DNA of 64,000 bases, from assembly GCA_000711775.1 (NCBI GenBank), contig ARYC01000570.1, positions 62,001 to 126,000 of the forward strand, read 5' to 3'. The DNA comes from Oxytricha trifallax (taxonomy: Eukaryota > Ciliophora > Spirotrichea > Sporadotrichida > Oxytrichidae). Numbering within the stretch: the first letter of the stretch is position 1; each line of letters starts with the position of its first letter. The position numbers and the translations under genes were made by a program. The notes beneath the pieces were generated by a model that did no database searches, was not told where the DNA came from, and saw only the letters and a program-made list of their open reading frames with translations. This document shows, in pieces, positions 10,160 to 23,000 of the stretch.

Positions 10160-11452
10160 TTAATTAATAAAGAGGTCATGTCAACAAAGAGCCTGCTCAA
10201 ATTAAGTAGGAGGTTAAACAACCCACCATTGAGCATTAAACTTTATCAATCAAAGTAGACTATTAATGCAAAGAATGCAATAAATTTTCCTCTAAAAGTC
10301 AACTTATAAGAGACACTTGAGAGATATACACAACGATATGCCTAAGCTATATCTCAAGCATCAAAAGAAAGATGGGAAGTATATCTGTGAGTTCTGTGAG
10401 AAGCCATATTCTCATACAAGAGACCTCAAAGTGCACTTAAAGAAAAAGCACAATCATAGTTTTGTCTTTATTCATGAACCTACTGGAAAAAGATTCCTAT
10501 AAAAAGAAGATCAAGAAATCCTGCCGAGTCTTTAATATTTGAAGTGCTAAAGTGAGTCAAAATGAAGAAAGAATTCAAGAATTTTCCTCTCTCTTTGAGA
10601 TAAATAAAATCATGGTAGAAATTGAGGCGATAAAGATTCCTATCTTAAAAGTTATTGACATAGATTCTTGCCTTGAAAGCTATCTCACTTTTGAGGATAG
10701 AGTAGAGAAGAGATTCATCACTGATGACTAATATGCCTATAAAATATATCCATTCAATTACTTCCTTGCTGATGACAAGTTCTAAATGGAATTTTCTAAT
10801 GAGTATTATACTCTATAAAAGGCAAAATTTAAAAGAGTGCAAGCATATTATTTAACTAGATGCTGTACTACTTGGAAAAGATCATGTTGCATTTCGACTT
10901 CCTCTCCTCGAGATGACTTACAGAGAATTTTTATCTTACAATAGATACTAAAGATAAATTGACTAGATCGTGCAACAAATTGTTGAGGGTATTGAAGAGC
11001 TTCACAAGCTTTGCTATGATCATAGTGACTTAAAGCCAGAGAAAATTATGATAGACTTTCAACCTCTTAGAGTTTATATTATTGAAATCAGCAGAGCTCA
11101 AAGAGTGCAAGCCTCTGCATAAGTAAATGTATACGTAACTCCTGGATATTTCCCAGAGAGAGAGGATTGAAGAAATGTAGACACTTAATGGGATATTTGG
11201 GCTCTAGTAGTAATAATAATAGAGAGTGAAATGCCAAGAAACGATTACTTTAGTTGTATGGGTGAGAAAGATTCTAAGCAGAGAGTCTAGCAATATCTCG
11301 ATAAAAATAAAATAAATGGAGGTCTCAGAGAGCTTGCATACTTAACTATTATCAAGCCAAGCTAAGAAAATAAATTACCAATAGAAACAATCAAACAGCA
11401 ACTTAGAAAATTCAGAGAACTACCACATTACTCTAAGCTAATGTTTGTGTGA
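10160..11452 (+). pseudogene. Outer TBE 57-kDa zinc-finger/kinase remnant
   Basis: Contains two C2H2 fingers (YQCKECNKF...; YICEFCEKPYSHTRDLKVH) and a diverged kinase-like domain. A frame break interrupts the first finger at about 10318. Other breaks occur near 10840. The catalytic loop reads HSDLKPEK and the DFN site EIS, so it lacks kinase catalytic residues. Stop TGA at 11450-11452 is followed by the right inverted repeat. Confidence 0.75.
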
Positions 11453-11496
11453 AATATTAAAAAAGGATTTGCTTGTTATATTTACTTTGATTTCTA

Positions 11497-11615
11497 ATAT
11501 TTAAACATTAATCCCCTCCATAAACCCAATTAAAACCCTAATAAAGTATCCACTAATAGTCTAATTTTATCAATAAAAAACTCAATCAAACAACTTGAGG
11601 GGTTTGGGATTTTGA
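11497..11615 (-). repeat. Right terminal inverted repeat of outer TBE
   Basis: Ends GAGGGGTTTGGGATTTTG; the reverse complement matches 3024-3130 with internal tract GGGTTTTAATTGGGTTTA. The telomere-like part is decayed (GGGG TTT GGGA TTTT). Confidence 0.8.
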
Positions 11616-12589
11616 AAGTTCTAATAAAAAAAAATTACTTTTTTATTGTGATTTTTTAGAAATTCTTAAAGATTTTATAGTTTTAAAATTTAGATAAATT
11701 TTTAGTATATTAATATTTAATGAATGCTATAAGGAATAATGAATTCCTTCCTATAGTATATAAATTTGTTATTAATTTAAACATCAAGGTTTTTCATAGA
11801 TTTTTCTTTGATAATTCAGTTATATTAAGTTTACAACAATCAATTTGTTTCAATTACTTCCTTATCATAAAATATTATAATCAAAAAAATTATTGTTTTT
11901 TATATAAAAAGTATCAGATAATTGCATCTAATATTTATATTTAACATTCATTATAATAATTTATATTTTTATAATAAATTTATAAATCATTCGTATTTTT
12001 AATAAAAAATTCTACTTATAATCAAAAATTATAGTAGATTTATATGGAACTTAGTATTTATAAGAATAATATTTTTAATTAAATAGATTGATAATAATCA
12101 GAGAATTTTCATATCAATTCAGTTATTACAAATAAGACAGATAAAGAATGAAATGAAAGGGAGTTAAATATAATATTTAATAAATAATTATTATAATAAT
12201 AGATAAATAAATAAATATTTATAATAAAATGAAAGTATTGATGCATTAAATGAAATTTAATAAGCTGATAATTATTTCAATGTGAGTACAATTGTTTTAC
12301 TTAGGTTATTGTGAGCATATAATTATCGTTATTGTATGAAATAAATTAAATTAAAAAATTAAAAATTAAAAAATAAAGCCTTTATCAAAAATTGTATATA
12401 ACATGGAATGTATTTAACATTTAACATTCTTTCATAATTATAAAGTTAAGAAAATGAAATAAACAAATCAGCTTTTCCAAATTATAATTTGTATTAATCA
12501 TTTTTACATCTAAATAAAATTGGCCATATTCTTTAAGAAAATATAATTAAATATACAGCATTATTTTGAAAACTATTTTAGTAATATCA
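11616..12589. other. AT-rich non-coding stretch
   Basis: About 970 bp of very AT-rich DNA. Short open stretches (for example 11720-11944) have only the A/T-biased composition of random AT-rich sequence and no family resemblance. I see no gene in it. Confidence 0.6.
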
Positions 12590-14577
12590 TTTAAATTTTT
12601 CCATGTGTATATATTCTTTCATCACATGCTTAGCGAGCGTGCTCAGAGAGTAGCATCGAAAGCAAGTGAGAAGAGTCTACCAAATCAAATTTATTAATAA
12701 TCTTCCTTATATAAAGTAGAAGTAATTTGATACACTATATTTTATACTTTAAAATACAAATATTTGAGCATATTTATTTTATAAACTACCGAAGGCTGTT
12801 CCAGCTTTGGTGAAGTCTCCTGTGGCCATGCCAGTTTAGAATGCGGTTACTGTTGAACTGAAATCAGCAATGAGGAGACCAACTAATTCACTCAAAAATA
12901 AGTTATGTATCCTTAGTAAACTATCAATTTTTGGTTATTAACTTATATTCAATTGGCTGTAATTATACCAATAAAGTATTAAGGAATTACATGAAATAAA
13001 GCATTTAAAATGATTGAAAGTTGGTAGTTTATATTTTAATTTCATGGATTTTAATTAATCAGAGTATATTATAAAAATTATTATGAATCTAGATCCCATT
13101 TCACCCCATGCTTAAACATTTAGATTGGTCAAACTAGCAAGTACATCAGCCAAGTGCTTGAAATCGCAGAAGCTATAGTAATAATTTAGTATGTCTTATT
13201 ATTAAAAATATCGAATCAATCAATATATATTGCTTTAGGGATGGAGGGTATAAATAAATTAATTTTAATTTAAAATTCTTAATTTTTAAAAAAATTTTGA
13301 TTTTAAAATTTTTTAAATTAAGAGATACATGAATTTTAATGAAATATAATTGCACTCTCTTTTATTTTGCCAGAATATTTGGCATATATAGTTTAAATCT
13401 ATCCCTGTTTATTGTACTTACTCGCTGAAGAGACCAGTCTTTTCAGTAAGCTTTTGTGAGGCAATTGAGAATTTGAATGAGTTGGATGGAATGTAGGCTT
13501 CTCTGTATTGGAACACTGAGAGTGCGTAGTAAGCGATACGAATTAAAAATTAAAACTATTTGATAAACTTAAGACATTTACTAGCCTAAATTTTAGGAGA
13601 ATTTAGGGCTTTTTAAAGATACCATTAAGGGCACCTTTGCATGATGGGTTTCCTTTGAATGCACTTCCAGAGAGGAAGCCGGAGGCGAATTTGTAGGCAG
13701 CAAGATAGGGACCGCTGAGAGTGCTCTCAGTTGTTGAAGCCAACTCTTGGAGCTTGGTCTTAATCATAAATTCAGCATGAGCATCATTTTCGTATGCCAA
13801 GTTGTCGATTTAAGCTTGGAGGAGATATTAATGAGTTTAAATAAATATATAATAAATTACTCACCATGAAAAATTTTAAGAGTATGTTAAATAATATCAA
13901 TTAAAATTCAAAAAAATGAATTTATATCTTATCATATCAATACTTCTGGGTCTATAGAAAACGAGTTAAATCCAACGTTGCTTTTTAATATATAATATAA
14001 TTCTCCATCATCAAGATGAAAGTATATCAATAAATTTAAACTCGGGATGGGAATAGCCTATTAATTTCGAGAAGTTTCGAGTTTAAAAATAGATTAGGAA
14101 AGAGGTTAGGTTGTTTAGAAATAAGTTATTTTTGGCGATGGCTAAGTAAGAGAGTATTTTGCAATGTTTGGGAAGATACTTTTAACTTAATTCAAAATAA
14201 ATTGAAAAATTCAATATAATAAATCAGAACTTAAATTAACTCTTCTAATTTGATAAATTTTTTAGGGAAAAAACTGAATTAATTTAAAATTTTATTCTGC
14301 CCATAAAATATTTTAATAAGAGCTAAGAACTTACTGTTTGGGACATTCCACCACGTTCATAGAGTCCAGCCTACAAGATAAATTACATTAATATCAAACT
14401 AGAGAGGTATTATTCTGCTTACATTTACAAATATTTATGCAAATATTTTAATGTTTTAACAATATGATATTTTTGTGCTTAATTTAGATTATTTATTTGT
14501 TATAATTATATAATTTTGATTAACTTGGGTAGCGCTCATAACTGCAAGTACAGTCAAAATAGTAAAAAAATATAGAA
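12590..14577 (-). CDS. Small secreted protein of unknown function, split by introns/IESs
   Basis: Minus-strand coding blocks, in order: about 14577-14525, a signal-peptide-like stretch (ILTVLAVMSATQV); 14372-14335 (AGLYERGGMSQT), ending at a GTAAGT donor; 13823 to about 13590, an alanine/glycine-rich region ending CKGALNGIFKKP; 13520-13417 (ALSVFQYREAYIPSNSF), ending in GTAAGT; 13165-13085 (FCDFKHLADVLASLTNLN); 12905 to about 12785 (LVGLLIADFSSTVTAF). A GC-richer piece at 12605-12690 may be one more coding block. Donor GTAAGT sites indicate true spliceosomal introns. I do not recognise a family; the signal peptide suggests secretion or vesicular targeting. Start and end are approximate. Confidence 0.5.
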
Positions 14578-14599
14578 TAAATTAATATAAATTTTTTCA

Positions 14600-15799
14600 C
14601 TAAATTATAATTAATTAGTCAAGGTCAGGTATTTGTACATTTTTGTTTGAATAGTTAATAATTATAATTATAATTGAAAGTCCAAAAATATCTATAGTCA
14701 ATCAGTCTATATTGCATAGTTATATTTAATTATGTTAATAAATTATAATTATTTTAATAATATTATCCTAGTTTATTGTGAGTTTATGTCATTAATTATT
14801 AAAAAATCTGAGGCACATTTATTTTTTTCATAATATTACTTTATTATAAGATTTTAACAATTAAATTAAATCCTATATTTTATTCAAGGTCAAAATTTAT
14901 TGGATTATACACGGCAATTTACTAAGTCGTAATGACTCACTCCTATGATATGACAGAGTAATATTAAATTTTAATCAATTCAAAATTACCTAACTTTTAA
15001 AATTTAGATTTATAAAATATTGGCAAATTGTTATGCAATTTCGTACATTTTTTGTTTTCAGTAATAATATCAATTTATTCAAAATTTTCTTAATGTCTCC
15101 CTATACACTCAAATTTTGCTGGCTAAAGATTATTGATCTTAGATTTATACAGGTACAATTTATATAAATAAAGTTATTAAATAGTAAATATTTTCTCATT
15201 TCTAATAAAGATATTTCTCCATTTATTTTGTCAAGAACAAAAAGATTTCTTTGTCAAATTCTTTTGTAGGAATTTTATTGCAATTGAAAGTTAAATAATA
15301 TTATCGTTAATTAAATTTTAATTATTATTCTCATTTAAAAATTATTTTGCAAGATTATTTTTTAAGTATAAATAGAATTACTATGAAAATGTATTATAAA
15401 TAAAATTACAAATAAATTAGTATTATCATTCTTTAAATTATAAAATCAAGGTTCTTTTCAAAATCAAAATTATAATTAAATTCTTTAACATATTAAGCAA
15501 TACACACAATATAATTTTTATAAGAAAACTAATTCTCGCTTTCATAAACGAAGATGAATTTTAAAATTATTATTCAAATTTATTGCTTAGAAAATTCTAT
15601 TAAAGTAATAGTATATATTTATTCATTATCAAAGCTCATTTATTTTTCATCTAAAAAATAAAATGTCTTAAAACTAAAGGCATTAAACCATAAAATAATA
15701 ATGTTATAAATATTTTTAATTTTAAGAATTTTTTATTGAGTTTAGCTGTTTTGCAAATTTAGCATTACCCCACAACTTTCCAATAAAGAAAATTCTAAT
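14600..15799. other. 1.2 kb AT-rich non-coding DNA
   Basis: No coding frame of convincing composition was found, nor a TBE end or clear long palindrome. Probably intergenic DNA and/or IES between the secreted-protein gene and the Cys-loop receptor gene. Confidence 0.55.
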
Positions 15800-17881
15800 T
15801 AGCGGCGATTATTGACGGCTTCAACTCTCAAACAATCAGCACTTTTACTCGTTATATTAATTTCGATTTAATTGCAAACCACTCTGGCTTAAAATAACAG
15901 TGTTTCAACAGCTTAGAGATTAATCAGTCGAGTTGACCCCACAACACCCCCACAAGGAGAGGGACTCACGACTATATTGTTTGATTTTGAGTTGTAAGAC
16001 ATTGAAGATATTGTTGAAGATAAAATGCATTTGGCTGTCAAATTCTATGAATTTACTTAATGGAGTGATCCTAGGCTTGCTTATGGAAATATAAGAAGGG
16101 CATTTTTATTCATGTTTTAACATATTTTAGGTTTTAAGGCAAATAAACTACCCGAAATAATACGAATGTTTCTGCTTACTTCAGAAATTCAAGACTTGAC
16201 ATTTCAAGCTACAGATATAATGTTTGGAGACCTTCTCTCGGCTACACAGAAGCTAATAAAATAGAAAATACTACTGAAAAAATGTATCTCTACCCAAATG
16301 GCACCATTAATTACTACAGAATTCTAACATTAACGATTACTTGCGACTTCGACTATGAAAATATACCAAGCGACAAACATAATTGCCATACAGATGCCTA
16401 CATCTAAAATGAATTTAGCGATACAGGCTACTTGAAATGGAGAGATTATTTTACAAGAAGGAATATGAAATATACAACATGGGAGCTTATGATGGGCTTC
16501 GAGTCTGAAGTCGATGTTAGATGGAAAACTGAGCCTACTGGTTATTCCTCAGGAGTGCGTATTAAGTTCGAGTTTGAGAGAGCGCCAGAGTTTATGCAAA
16601 AGATTTTTGTGTTCCCATCAATCATATTCGTAATTCTTGCTTACTTAACTTTCTGGATCGATTCAAGAAAAGCCCCAGCTAGAGTCATATTTTCCATCAC
16701 AAATATCCTGAACGCTATTTCACTGCTAGTCTCTACAAATAATTACGTACCTTAAGTCTAAAACAAGACTTGGCTGTAAAACTTCTTGATTTGGAACTTA
16801 ATTTTCACAATGATTCCAATAATTTAGTATTCCATTCTAAATGCGGCACTTAATTCATTCAAAGATCACAAGGCTTAGATAGATTAACTCATAAATGAGG
16901 TCAGAGCTATAGCAGCTGGATCAAAAGATCCAGATGATCCAGACTACATTCTTGAGTAATGCAGAAAAGAAATTGCTGTTAAAGTCATATATTATAATTA
17001 ATTTACATTAAACCTCCTTTGATATGTAATAAAATTCACTAAAATCTCGTTTTTTGAATGATTATTTGAGTATTAAACATTTTCCTTATTTACTTAAAGT
17101 CAGATCTACAATTACAGGTGGGGATGTTTTGCAAATAGAAGACTTCCAAATTGATATGAATGCAATCAGCGGGGGAGGTGCAGCTGCTTTAAGCGAAGAG
17201 AAACGACGAAGAAAGAGTAGAAACATGAGCACACTTAGAAGCATAATTGGTGCTATAAGGGTTAACAATAGAAATCCTTCTGAGAATGGAATCAAGAAAG
17301 CTTTAAAATTACTTAATGAGTATTCTCAAATGAAGAGTTTCAAGAAATCACTAGCTTACAGAATTAAAACCATACAATATCAAAATCTATATTTATATAG
17401 AACTACTAAATTTAATTATAGAGGTTACATTTAAATGAACTTAAGGAGATTATTATTATTTATAATTGTTTTATTTTTCTTAAAAGTAACTTTATAAATA
17501 AATTTCAATGTTTTTGAAGTTAACTTAAATAATAAATCTATTGGTTTATGAATGCGAAAGATAGTGAGAAAAGAAAACAGTTTCTTCTACGGTATGGCAG
17601 AAATTCTAGCAAATAATTTCGACTATATATTTAGATACTTGTACGCAGCAGCATTTCTACTACTTATGGCTGGTCAATATCTCGACCAGACCACCCTATC
17701 GACAGGGTACTCATTTATGGCTGCTTCTATAGTCATAACAGTTATCTTTATTTTCGCTCTCTCAATTATAATAATTCAGTACAGAAAGGGATTCAGTAAT
17801 ATTGATACTGGCAGGGCTATAGCATTCTACTTTAAATGTAAGTGCTGCAAGACTAAACAGATCTTGGAAAATTATGATTGA
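15800..17881 (+). CDS. Cys-loop pentameric ligand-gated ion channel
   Basis: Plasma-membrane ligand-gated channel subunit. A signal-peptide-like stretch ALLLVILISI near 15840 precedes the ligand-binding domain. That domain contains WSDPRLAYGN (16050-16090, the loop equivalent to W.DPRL in the family) and, after an IES at about 16095-16215, NVWRPSLG. The Cys-loop-like piece is CDFDYENIPSDKHNC (two cysteines 14 residues apart). Membrane helices follow: FVFPSIIFVILAYLTFW (M1), a stretch with ARVIFSITNILNAISLLVS (M2/M3 region) and FLIWNLIFTMIPII. After a linker with basic runs (EEKRRRKSR) and an IES (about 17350-17545), FDYIFRYLYAAAFLLLMAG matches M4, and one further hydrophobic helix follows before TGA 17879-17881. 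The start codon is not certain; no ATG is seen directly upstream, so the first codon may be in a separate MDS. Confidence 0.88.
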
Positions 17882-18013
17882 AAAAAATAGATGCACCTTA
17901 GTACTGATATGTTTATGTTCCAAAAAACAATATACATAGTAAAATTTAACTTTGAAAATTATTATATTCACTTTCATTCTTTATACTATTCAATCAAAAT
18001 AATCATCAATTAA

Positions 18014-18027
18014 ATCTAACTTGAGAT
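18014..18027 (-). other. 14-bp pointer, 3' end of central PRMT5 MDS
   Basis: Plus-strand ATCTAACTTGAGAT, identical to 59768-59781. The flanking bases differ on both sides, so the repeat is exactly 14 bp. It marks the junction with the distant C-terminal MDS. Confidence 0.9.
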
Positions 18028-19652
18028 AGGGACGACATAATTAGTGTATGAAAATGGCACAAAAATACCTCCTTTCTTAAGGTATTTACTTGTTGGATTC
18101 AGGCACTCAGGGCTGAGTTCGTTATCTCCAAATGATCCAAGAAGTTCACTCATTAATATATCGCCCTAAAGATCATTAATTGCCACTTTTCTCATATCTC
18201 CAGCAAAGAGGGTGACCTTATCTTCAAGGTTCTCGTCTATAATCATGTTTCTCAGAGTTACTATAGCATTTGGGTTTTTATCGAGAGCAATGACTTTAAT
18301 GTGAACTTCAGCTTTCTTTGCAGCACTAATTGCTTTTCTAATCAAAGGTCCTCTACCAGCACCAAAATACATAACAACTATGGGATCGTCTGGTGAGTTT
18401 CCTGTTGAATCACTCATCTAAACATTTTCATTGTCTGAAATTTGCTTAGCCAACTCTGAATTTGTCTGGAAAAATCTGCCATACTTTTTCTTATCCAAGA
18501 ATGCTTTGTATAGGGAATCTTCATAAATATCGTACTTAATAGTATCATTTTCGAAGGTCTCATAGGTTGCTGCTTCCAAGTTATCAGCCAATGGTTGCAA
18601 GGGTGATTGAAGATAATCTCTGTAAGAAACTTCAAGTTTCTCCTCTTCGTCAAGCTCATCATGAGTCTTGAACAAGTGACATAAGTACTGGTAGTAGCTG
18701 TCCAAATTATCATTTGGATGTTTTCCCTTCAAAATAAAGTGGGCTTTCTTTTTCATTAAGGCCTTGCAAGTTTCCTGATGAGCTTTGGAAAGAACTGGAT
18801 GACCCTTCTGGTTAGTGAGGAAAGCATTAGTATCCAATTGTACTCCGAAGACTAATTCACCAATCCATCTCTTTGAGAAGTGTTCCCATGATGGCAAGTC
18901 TGCTCCAAATGCTAAAATTACTGATAAGCCATTGTAATTATATAATTAAAGAACACAATAAAAAAATGATTTTCAGTTTATTATTTATAAATGACCACAG
19001 AGCATCTTGAACTAAAGATATTTCTCATAAACTTCCTCAGCTTGCTTAAAATCAGCAGGAATCTCTATTCTCATAATAAATTTAGTTGCAGTGTGAACAT
19101 TCTGGAAATACTAATCGAAAATTCTAGCAAAATTTTCAATTCTAGGTGACTTTGGTAAATCAAAGACAATAGCATGAATGCTCAAGTGCATTGAGAAGTT
19201 AATTTCTTATGTAATAATGGCCTCTGATCTTAATCTCACATGTTCATAGGGGGAATCGCAATCTGTGAAGTAACTGTTAATCTTTGCTAAGATAAAGTCT
19301 GACCAGAAGAAACTCTTAATAGAAGTATCTATAAATGATAGGTTGATAAGCATTTGAGCTTTTAACAAATGTTAATGGAAATAACTTGGTCTCATATACA
19401 CAAAATAACATTTTTTCTCTCATTAATAGAGAAAATTCTCAAAAGATTTGTATACTTACCAGATCTAGTTAGAGCGATGTCTCTGCTTCCTATAGTGTTT
19501 TCATTTCTGAAATTAAGGGCATGGCAGATATCAATTAGTACAAAGTCAAAGAATTATTGTTGATCTGTGATGAGTGACTTCAAATTTGAGACTGTGTTGA
19601 TGTCACGGCCTACTCTCAAATCGTAGGGTATCTCTTTAGTCTTGAAGGGCAT
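18014..19652 (-). CDS. PRMT5: Protein arginine methyltransferase PRMT5, N-terminal and catalytic MDSs
   Basis: Symmetric-dimethylarginine-type methyltransferase. ATG 19652 begins an N-terminal barrel domain ([14 protein letters not shown]). A 101-nt GTAAGT..AAAAG intron follows at 19359-19459, then QMLINLSF...FFWSDF. An IES with pointer ATT (about 18925-18990) separates HTATKF..LCGH from [15 protein letters not shown]. Next come [35 protein letters not shown], the SAM-binding loop [19 protein letters not shown] and the double-E loop [17 protein letters not shown], with both glutamates conserved. The segment ends at VVPISS with the 14-bp pointer at 18014-18027. The rest of the protein is not downstream but at 59106-59781. 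The residue aligned with the human specificity-setting Phe327 appears to be Leu. Confidence 0.95.
19359..19459 (-). other. Spliceosomal intron in PRMT5 (101 nt)
   Basis: Minus strand begins GTAAGTATAC and ends TTAAAAG. Removal joins ALTRS to AQMLINLSF in frame, completing the codon GCT across the junction. Confidence 0.75.
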
Positions 19653-20003
19653 ATTTAATTACTTTATTAATTATTACTATTGATGTATTAGTATGTATGA
19701 CTTATAAAACTAAATCAACCAAATAATCTCATTATATGCAAAAAAATAATACTAATTTAGTAATACTTATTAGCAACTAATTTTGATTTTGTATTTATCT
19801 TTATTTTGCGCATTAATTCTTATACTATATTTATGTTTGGCATTTAAAAAAAGCTCGTTTGAGGTTGTTAAAATAAATAATACTCAAGATTTTGCCTCTA
19901 AATATATATATTTATTGAAAAAGAGGAGATATTCCTTAACTTAATTAATTGATATTACTCTATCCTATACTTTAACATTCCTTAATTTAAAAATTAACTT
20001 AAA

Positions 20004-23000
20004 ATGGAAAGCTACGCTAAACTCAGCTCAGAGTAGCTGAAAATAAATGAAATAGAGACGGAAAAATTGCTAGATTACTACTATCTGGCTTATTTCAATG
20101 ATCATGGAGAGATTGAGACTGCTGATAAGACAAAGGTAAACCTAAAGAATTATCACATATATAATAGCTTCTTGTTTGTTGAATTATGCAATAATTTGAT
20201 AAAATTAGCTTCATGAATATTTTTAAAAACAGATATTTTGCATAATTTTCAGAGTCAAATCCTATTTTTAATTGAGTGAAATAAATGATAAATAACTTGA
20301 AGTTTAAGACTATTTGTAGATAAGGATCATTTATTAATTCAATTTATAGCAATTCTTGATTGATAAAAATTCAGAGATTAGATTTATACTCAGAAGAGGG
20401 ACCAAAGTGTCCAAGTAAGCTCGTCTGCTGATAAACAAGCCACTTATTGATGAGCACACAGGATAGATATAGTACACTGCCACTCAACCTATACCCCCAG
20501 TTAATTATGATCCTGAGACTATAATTAAAGGCGATGGTAGTAGCAGTACAAGCAATATTGTTTAAATATTATCAGATTTTTATTCATTGCAATTACTAAT
20601 AAATAAAATTTTAAACATTTTTTTAGAAAGTATTTTGATTCTTCTTATAATTATATTAGATTTAAATATAATTATAAAATTATTCATAACATTGAGATTT
20701 GTGTTTTATAATATTATATTGCTACTATATATAAAAAAAAAACAAAAAGTATTAACTTTATTGTATTTATCATTAATTTATTATTTCCCCTAATTCGCTT
20801 GTATTCTCACTAATAATGGCGAGTACACTCTCTTCACAGATTACAAGGAATCACCTGTAGAGAGCAAGTATCTCGAGAGAGTGCATCCCTACAACGAACA
20901 AGTGACTGTAAACCTGGAATTTAGAATAAGATTTCCTTATTCAGGCAGTTTCTTCGTGCAAATTGAGTACTTCGATGAGTAAATTCAAGATTTCAATTAC
21001 ACTCAGCCACTCAATATTAACGTGGAGCCTGTCATTCATTAATTGTAATAACATTAAGTGATTATATGTGTTCATTTTTATACAGCAGATTTCACTAAGG
21101 GATGAATCACTGAAATGCAAATAGCTGTCAATAATCACTGTACTATCTCGTTGTCTGGGGCCACTCCCTCGTTGGGAACAAGTACTCTCGAATGTTTCGT
21201 AATTGGGTTACAACGCAGTGCACTTCACTCCGATTTAGCAGTATGGAGCATCTTACTCTCATTATTCACTTGCTGATTAAACTATGATTGATGACTATTA
21301 TTGCTGAAATCAATTTATAAAATTTCATAATTATTGACTTGAGTTGTTTATTTACAGCATTTATTTTAGAAGAATTTTTATTATGAAAAGAATTCTTTAA
21401 AATCGTCTTTATATTTTTTATTAAGTTTAATTTATACATTTCATTAATACTTCCAAGGACTAAATCTAAGTGAATATTAAACGCGCGAATCAAGATTAGC
21501 AGAATTGAAAAAATAAGTGAGTTATATGAGAGATGAGTATGGACTGCTTGGAATAATAGATATAGTGCTAAATCACACAGCCAGTAATTCCCCCTGGTTG
21601 CTAGATCACCCAGAAGCTGCTTATAACACAGATGACTGCCCACTACTATATCCTGCTTGGCTATTCATAATATGTTTTGTAAATAAGTGACAATTTTTAA
21701 ACTTTCCTAATTTATCAATCCATAAAAGAATAAAGATAAAGTGAGATAGTCTACATAAACTAAAATATATATTTTAGATTAGACAGAGAGCTCTCTAATT
21801 TCTCAGATGACTATTCAGACAAAAGAAACATGAACGAGTGTCCCTCAGCCCCCTTCATTAACAATGACAATGACCTAAGATCTGTTTTGAATGCTATTTA
21901 GAATAGAGTAATAAACAGATTGAATTTACACGAATTTTACATGTTTAATGTTGAGAAGGAAATTAATGACCTTAGAACTTACCTATAATTTTTGAAATTA
22001 AAATATAATACTTTATTCTTAATTTTATTATTGAATAATAAGGGGGAGTGAATTGCAAAGAGATTTAGAACATTGGAAGCCTATTTTTGAACGCAGAAAG
22101 TGGTTCAATAACGATCACTACGTTCTCTTTGAAGACAAATTTATTTCAAATTTAGGATATGGTCCAAATAGACAGCAAGTCAAGCTAAATAATGATAAGG
22201 GAGCATCAGTTTACTACCGTAGAAATATAATTTGTAAAAGTTTATTGAAATTTATAAATTTTTAAATAAGAATAAGTCACGAGTTCTGAGATCTATTTTG
22301 TAAAATTAAAAAAAAATTAATCTTAGTTGATATTTTGGTAATGGTTTTTTTAATTTCTTAATATAAGCTACTATTTTAAATTTTATAAATGCGTTATTAA
22401 ATAAAGATTAAAAAATACAATTTAATTATTCTTGGAGTGCTCTATCATTTTTAAAAACAATAAATATTGATTTATTCATTATCATTATATTTTTAATTAT
22501 CAATTGATCTTTAATTCTAATTTATATTTATCAATTATTTAAACTTATATTTATATTAGTTTGAATAATTGCTATACTATTTAAGTAATGGACAAAATGT
22601 TGAGAGGACTTGCTAAGAGATTAGATTACTGATTCAGAAGCATAATAGTGAATGGGTCATTAAAATTTAAGGGTATATGAAAGAAGCACTAAGCTGCATT
22701 AATAATAAGTATTTAATTATTAATTTCTCAGATATTTATCATAAATTGTAGAAAACCATTTTTTATTTTTAGTGATTGAAGGAACATTGAGATATTTCAA
22801 ATTAGAACTCAGAGATAATAAAGTAACAAAAGACAATAAACTCCTTCGAAGGTATTTTACTGAGCTCTAAAACCCTCAGTAGTCAAAGGTAGCTCATAAT
22901 GGTTGGATTATGAACGCAGACCCCATGGAAGACTTCGCATTGAAGGGATGGCACTATCTCCGCAGAACAATAAACATTTGGAGTGACAGCGTGAAATTGA

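Larger units (their letters stand above)
3024..11615 (+). mobile_element. Outer, decayed TBE-type transposon
   Basis: Degenerate terminal inverted repeats at about 3024-3130 and 11497-11615 bracket remnants of all three TBE genes in the usual order: transposase (plus), 22-kDa (minus), 57-kDa (plus). The reading frames are broken many times. It has absorbed about 1 kb of foreign DNA (3235-4235) and a complete second TBE (4577-8650). Without these it would be about 3.5 kb, short of the roughly 4.1 kb of the other two copies, because most of the transposase gene is deleted. Its sequence is clearly diverged from the two other TBEs here, so it probably belongs to a different TBE subfamily. Confidence 0.85.

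Noticed and set aside
12600..12690. GC-richer patch considered as a tRNA or structured RNA
   Set aside because: No cloverleaf could be drawn; more likely a small coding block of the neighbouring minus-strand gene.
13173..13355. Minus-strand open stretch of 60 codons
   Set aside because: Composition Lys/Ile/Phe/Leu only, from AT-rich DNA between two coding blocks; interpreted as an intron/IES.
20587..20793. Plus-strand hydrophobic open stretch in the debranching enzyme gene
   Set aside because: Leu/Ile/Tyr-only translation of AT-rich DNA lying between two debranching-enzyme blocks, so an IES and not a membrane protein.
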